Assembly (NCBI GenBank): GCA_902593285.1
Contig: CACJHW010000005.1
Span: 1 to 55,559 of the forward strand
Length of the DNA stretch: 55,559 bases
DNA from: an uncultured Pelagibacteraceae bacterium
Lineage (GTDB): Bacteria; Pseudomonadota; Alphaproteobacteria; Pelagibacterales; Pelagibacteraceae
Direction: 5' to 3'
The position numbers and the translations under genes were made by a program. The first letter of the stretch is position 1. Every line of letters starts with the position of its first letter. This document shows positions 51,730-55,559 of this stretch, piece after piece. The notes beneath the pieces are model-generated. The model was not told where the DNA came from, ran no database searches, and was given only the letters and a program-made list of their open reading frames with translations.

Positions 51730-53160
51730 ATGAAAGTTACAGTAGAAAATAAAAAAGGTTTAAATAAAGATCTTAAAATTTTTATTGATAAAGAGACGAT
51801 GAACTCTTATATGGATGAAAAATATGAAGAGATCAAAGGCAGTGTAAATCTTAAAGGATTTAGACCAGGTAAAGTTCCAAAAGAAATTTTAAAAAGACAA
51901 TTTGGTAAAGCAGTTTTTGGAGAAGTCTTAGATAAAGTTTTAAAAGAAACATCAACTAAAGCACTAGAAGAAAAAAAGATCAAACCAGCTGGTCAACCAA
52001 AACTTGACTTAAAGACATACGGTGAAGACAAAGATTTAGAATATGTTCTATCGGTCACGGAATTACCAAAAGTAGAAATTAAATCTTTAGAAAATATTAA
52101 ATTTGACGAATACACTGTAAAAATTGACGATAGTGAAACAGATAAAAGAATTAAAGAAATTGCCAAAAACCAACCAAATTTTAAAGAAGTAAGTGCTGAT
52201 ACAAAAGCTAAAAAAGGTGATTTAGTTTCTTTAGATTACAAAGCAACAGTTGATGGTAAGGATTTTAAAGGAAGTGAAGGAAAGAATACTCAGTTAACTT
52301 TAGGTAAAGACTTATTTTTAAAAGGCTTCGATGAACAATTAATTGGAGTTAAAAAAGATGATGAAAAAGTTGTAGAAGCAACTTTGCCAGAAAATTTCCC
52401 TGAAAAAGAATTAGTAAATAAAAAAGCTAAATTTAATTGTAAAATTTTAAGCGTTAAACAATCAGAAGAAGTAAAAATTGATGACAGTTTTGCAAAAAAT
52501 TTAGGAGCAAAAGATTTAAAAGATTTAAAAACATTAATTTCAAAACAAATTAATGACGAATACAAAAATTCTTTAGATCAATTATCTAAAAATCAAATTT
52601 TGAAAGAAATTGAGAAAATTAAAGTAGATGAGGTGCCAGAAAATTTAATTGAAGAAGAGGTAAAAATTCTTTCCCAAGGTATGTCAGAGGAAGAAGCTAA
52701 GAAAAATAAAAAGGATTTTGTGGACAAAGCAAAAACTAGAATTAAGACTGGATTAATTTTAAATGAGTTTGGTGAGAAAAATCAGGTTAAAGTTACAGAA
52801 CAAGAGGTCCAAGCTGAAGTACAAAAACAATTAAGAATGATGCCTGGACAAGAAAAAATGGTTATGGATTTTTATCAAAAAAATCCTTCTGCATTAGCAA
52901 GTCTTAGAGGAACTGTGTACGAGGAAAAAATTTTAAATTTAATTAAAGAAAAAGGTAAAGCAAATAAAAAAGATATTTCAAAAGATGAAGCTGAAAAGAT
53001 TTTAAAAGAAGCTCATAAGCATGATCATAGCCATGCAGAAGAAAAAAAGGAAACTAAGAAAAAATCATCTACAACATCTGCTAAAGAAAAAAAACCTGCA
53101 ACTAAAAAGGCAAAATCAAAGCCAGTAGCGAAAAAGACAAAAAAAGTTAGCAAAAAGTAA
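51730..53160 (+). CDS. tig: Trigger factor
   Basis: 476 residues. N-terminal ribosome-binding domain with the signature [17 protein letters not shown] (around residue 43-59, compare GFRxGKVP), PPIase-like middle domain (about 150-240, [19 protein letters not shown]) and the C-terminal arms. An added tail of about 50 residues (from [12 protein letters not shown] on) is His- then Lys/Ser/Thr-rich and longer than usual. Starts 10 bases after the tRNA 3' end. Upstream member of the tig-clpP-clpX-lon group. Confidence 0.94.
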   Translation: MKVTVENKKGLNKDLKIFIDKETMNSYMDEKYEEIKGSVNLKGFRPGKVPKEILKRQFGKAVFGEVLDKVLKETSTKALEEKKIKPAGQPKLDLKTYGEDKDLEYVLSVTELPKVEIKSLENIKFDEYTVKIDDSETDKRIKEIAKNQPNFKEVSADTKAKKGDLVSLDYKATVDGKDFKGSEGKNTQLTLGKDLFLKGFDEQLIGVKKDDEKVVEATLPENFPEKELVNKKAKFNCKILSVKQSEEVKIDDSFAKNLGAKDLKDLKTLISKQINDEYKNSLDQLSKNQILKEIEKIKVDEVPENLIEEEVKILSQGMSEEEAKKNKKDFVDKAKTRIKTGLILNEFGEKNQVKVTEQEVQAEVQKQLRMMPGQEKMVMDFYQKNPSALASLRGTVYEEKILNLIKEKGKANKKDISKDEAEKILKEAHKHDHSHAEEKKETKKKSSTTSAKEKKPATKKAKSKPVAKKTKKVSKK

Positions 53161-53192
53161 TCTCAAGTTGTATAAGTAGAACGAATCAACTT

Positions 53193-53804
53193 ATGACAAC
53201 AAAATTATCAGAACATATGAGTAATCTAGTACCAATGGTTGTTGAACAATCAAGTAAAGGTGAAAGAGCTTATGATATTTATTCAAGATTATTAAAAGAA
53301 AGAATTATTTTTTTAACAGGTCAAATTAATGATAACGTTGCATCACTAGTTACCGCACAATTATTATTTTTAGAAGCTGAAGATCCAAAAAAAGAAATTT
53401 ATTTATACATCAATAGTCCTGGAGGTTTGGTTACAGCAGGACTTGGTATCTATGATACAATGCAATATGTGAAGCCAGACATTTCTACTTTATGTATTGG
53501 CCAAGCAGCTTCCATGGGTTCTTTTTTGCTTGCAGCTGGCACAAAAGGAAAAAGATTTTCATTACCAAATTCAAGAATAATGGTTCATCAACCATCTGCA
53601 GGTTTTCAGGGTCAGGCAACCGATATTGAAATTCATGCTAATGAAGTTTTGTCTTTAAAGAAAAGGCTTAATGAAATTTATTCAAAGCATACTGGAAAAA
53701 GTGTTGAAGAAATAAAATCTGCTCTAGAAAGAGATAATTTTATGACTGCAGATGTCGCACAATCTTTTGGTCTTATTGACGAAGTAGTAGAAAAAAGATC
53801 TTAA
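53193..53804 (+). CDS. clpP: ATP-dependent Clp protease proteolytic subunit
   Basis: 203 residues. Serine protease triad: S107 in QAASMGSF, H132 in MVHQPSAG and an Asp near residue 181 in LIDEV. The hydrophobic groove that receives the ClpX loop and the SPGG oxyanion segment ([11 protein letters not shown]) are in place. Self-compartmentalised peptidase working with ClpX. Single copy here. Confidence 0.96.
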   Translation: MTTKLSEHMSNLVPMVVEQSSKGERAYDIYSRLLKERIIFLTGQINDNVASLVTAQLLFLEAEDPKKEIYLYINSPGGLVTAGLGIYDTMQYVKPDISTLCIGQAASMGSFLLAAGTKGKRFSLPNSRIMVHQPSAGFQGQATDIEIHANEVLSLKKRLNEIYSKHTGKSVEEIKSALERDNFMTADVAQSFGLIDEVVEKRS

Positions 53805-53856
53805 TACACAATATATTGAATCATCATTATTCGAAACTTGATTAGTGTGAGTCTTA

Positions 53857-53862
53857 TATAAT
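53857..53862 (+). promoter_or_regulatory. -10-like TATAAT ahead of clpX
   Basis: Perfect TATAAT in the 93-base clpP-clpX spacer, about 36 bases before the ATG at 53898. No matching -35 at 16-18 bases; clpX may have its own weak promoter besides read-through. Confidence 0.3.
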
Positions 53863-53897
53863 AAAGTAATAAAATTGATTCGTTATAAAAATTTGAA

Positions 53898-55166
53898 ATG
53901 ACAACAAATAATAAAAATATTCTTTACTGTTCTTTCTGTGGCAAAAGCCAACATGAAGTTAGAAAGTTAATTGCTGGCCCAACTGTTTTCATCTGCGATG
54001 AATGTGTTGAGCTATGTATGGATATAATAAAAGAAGAGAGCAAAGACACTTTTGTAAAACATCAAGATGGTCTTCCATCTCCGAAGGAAATTTGTTCAGT
54101 ATTAGATGATTATGTAATTGGTCAGGCTCACGCTAAAAAAGTTTTATCAGTTGCAGTTCATAATCACTACAAAAGATTAAATTATGAGAGTAAAACAAGC
54201 AAAAATGTTGAGCTATCAAAATCAAATATACTTTTAGTGGGTCCCACAGGTTGTGGTAAAACATTACTAGCACAAACTCTTGCTAGAATTCTAGACGTTC
54301 CATTTACAATGGCTGATGCAACTACCTTAACTGAAGCAGGTTATGTCGGAGAAGATGTTGAAAATATTATTTTGAAATTGTTACAAGCATCTGACTATAA
54401 TGTTGAAAAAGCACAAAGAGGTATAGTTTATATTGATGAGGTTGATAAAATAAGCAGAAAATCTGAAAACCCATCAATTACAAGAGACGTATCTGGAGAA
54501 GGTGTTCAGCAAGCTCTTCTTAAAATAATGGAAGGGACAGTTGCAAGTGTACCGCCTCAAGGTGGTAGAAAACATCCTCAACAAGAATTTTTACAAGTAG
54601 ATACAACAAACATTCTGTTTATTTGTGGCGGCGCTTTTGCTGGTCTTGATAAAATAATATCTCAAAGAGACAAAGGAACCTCAATTGGTTTTGGTGCAGA
54701 TGTAAAAAATACACAAGATAAGAAAACTGGTGAATGGATGAAAGGTTTAGAGCCAGAAGATTTATTAAAATTTGGATTGATTCCAGAATTTATAGGAAGG
54801 CTTCCAATGATAGCAACACTTGAAGATTTGGACGAAAAATCTTTAATAAAAATATTACAAGAACCAAAAAATTCTTTAACAAAACAATATCAAGAATTGT
54901 TTAAATTGGATGGCGCTAAACTGACTTTTAAAGAAAATGCTTTAAAAGAAATAGCACAAAAAGCAATTAGCAAAAAAACTGGAGCAAGAGGTTTAAGATC
55001 TATCTTAGAAAATATTTTGTTGAAAACAATGTACGATCTACCGAGTCAAGATAATATTGAAGAGGTTATTATTGATGCTGGTGCAGCAAAAGGACAGTCA
55101 CAACCAATTTTAGTTCATTCTAAAGGAGACAATAAATCTAAGTCAAATAAGACCACAGCGGCTTAA
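53898..55166 (+). CDS. clpX: ATP-dependent Clp protease ATP-binding subunit ClpX
   Basis: 422 residues. N-terminal zinc domain with C11, C14, C33, C36; AAA+ Walker A GPTGCGKT near residue 115, Walker [12 protein letters not shown] near 180, pore loop GYVGED and sensor-2 GARGLRS. Length matches ClpX. Unfolds ssrA-tagged and regulatory proteins and delivers them to ClpP. Linked to clpP upstream, lon downstream. Confidence 0.96.
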   Translation: MTTNNKNILYCSFCGKSQHEVRKLIAGPTVFICDECVELCMDIIKEESKDTFVKHQDGLPSPKEICSVLDDYVIGQAHAKKVLSVAVHNHYKRLNYESKTSKNVELSKSNILLVGPTGCGKTLLAQTLARILDVPFTMADATTLTEAGYVGEDVENIILKLLQASDYNVEKAQRGIVYIDEVDKISRKSENPSITRDVSGEGVQQALLKIMEGTVASVPPQGGRKHPQQEFLQVDTTNILFICGGAFAGLDKIISQRDKGTSIGFGADVKNTQDKKTGEWMKGLEPEDLLKFGLIPEFIGRLPMIATLEDLDEKSLIKILQEPKNSLTKQYQELFKLDGAKLTFKENALKEIAQKAISKKTGARGLRSILENILLKTMYDLPSQDNIEEVIIDAGAAKGQSQPILVHSKGDNKSKSNKTTAA

Positions 55167-55226
55167 TATCCTTAATAATTAATAAAAACCTATTGCATTA
55201 TAAAATATAATATCCATATTGTTCGT

Positions 55227-55559
55227 ATGGATGTCAAAATTTCACTTCCCTTACTACCATTGAGAGACATTGTAGTCTTTCCAAGTATGGTAATCCCTTT
55301 ATTTGTAGGAAGAGATAAATCTATTTCAGCACTTAATGAAGTCATGAAAAAAGATAAAAAAATTATTCTTGTTACTCAAAAAAATTCAGAAATTGATGAT
55401 CCTAAGAAAACTGATGTTTTTATGTATGGTTGTGAAGGAAGTATTTTACAATTGCTAAAATTACCAGATGGCACAGTTAAAGTTTTGGTAGAAGGTATTA
55501 AAAGAGTAAAAATTTTAGATTTTAAAGATAATGAAAAGTTTATAACATGTGATTACACA
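55227..55559 (+). CDS. lon: Lon protease (3' truncated by window end)
   Basis: 111 residues of the N-terminal LON substrate-binding domain are visible, beginning MDVKISLPLLPLRDIVVFPSM (LPLRDIVVFP is the family start), with VPLFVGR-like IPLFVGRDKS and DGTVKVLVEGIKRVKI further on. The ATPase and protease domains lie beyond the window. The 60-base spacer after clpX contains no clear terminator, so co-transcription is likely. Confidence 0.93.
   Translation, partial: MDVKISLPLLPLRDIVVFPSMVIPLFVGRDKSISALNEVMKKDKKIILVTQKNSEIDDPKKTDVFMYGCEGSILQLLKLPDGTVKVLVEGIKRVKILDFKDNEKFITCDYT

Noticed and set aside
53165-53192. 6-bp inverted repeat AAGTTG/CAACTT directly before the clpP start
   Set aside because: Only six pairs with a 16-base loop in AT-rich DNA; expected often by chance and no extension possible.
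1-55559. CRISPR array, insertion sequences, integrase or prophage genes, rRNA operon
   Set aside because: No regularly spaced repeats, transposase or phage motifs, or rRNA sequence were seen in the window.

Overview
The window is a compact, very AT-rich bacterial chromosome segment. Gene content, the frequent 1-16 bp gene overlaps, the near absence of spacers and several diagnostic loci (aprM-aprB-aprA, xsc with suyAB, a short Amt, a tig-clpP-clpX-lon block) point to a SAR11-type alphaproteobacterium (Candidatus Pelagibacter or a close relative). This identification rests on recognition of gene content and style, not on a marker-gene comparison. I see no insertion sequence, phage gene, CRISPR array or origin.

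Layout. (1) 1-15.2 kb is housekeeping and membrane genes: a truncated sodium:solute symporter, a secreted thioredoxin-fold protein, an ABC-2 exporter, a TSUP permease, a SOUL protein, a carbonic-anhydrase-like protein, a LolCDE/YbbAP-type ABC system divergent from a TesA-like esterase, a TPR protein, a SRAP DNA-protein crosslink protein, a DEAD-box helicase, YajQ, RseP and HU. (2) 15.2-27.9 kb holds an ammonium transporter with structured flanks, Bcp, a glycosyltransferase-like protein, a rhodanese, an HCCA-isomerase-like protein, an ABA4-like membrane protein, RecX, a CysQ operon, MnmA, MetC, an MFS carrier, a three-gene p-aminobenzoate-type operon and a HIT protein. (3) 27.9-47.8 kb is the most distinctive part and reads as an organosulfonate utilisation region. 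It has a TRAP uptake system, two flavoprotein dehydrogenases, sulfoacetaldehyde acetyltransferase (Xsc), sulfolactate sulfo-lyase (SuyAB), APS reductase with its membrane partner (AprMBA) and two candidate sulfite/sulfate exporters (TSUP and YeiH type). (4) 47.8-55.6 kb holds small secreted and membrane proteins, YbgC, a family-5-like uracil-DNA glycosylase, a histidine phosphatase, tRNA-Leu(UAG), trigger factor, ClpP, ClpX and the start of Lon.

How the sulfonate genes could work together (inference): C2/C3 sulfonates enter through the TRAP carrier. Flavoprotein dehydrogenases make sulfoacetaldehyde from isethionate or taurine. Xsc gives acetyl phosphate plus sulfite, and SuyAB gives pyruvate plus sulfite from sulfolactate. 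Sulfite is then oxidised through AprBA-AprM or exported. No phosphate acetyltransferase is present in the window, so that step must be encoded elsewhere.

Besides the obvious genes I list nine short genes or ORFs (27 to 57 codons), mostly single- or double-span membrane proteins or very basic peptides. Some are supported by coupling to neighbours (TAATG/ATGA overlaps) or by a promoter and ribosome binding site. No gene-free stretch exceeds 300 bases; the longest (about 110-160 bases) are described as regulatory features where I could see something.
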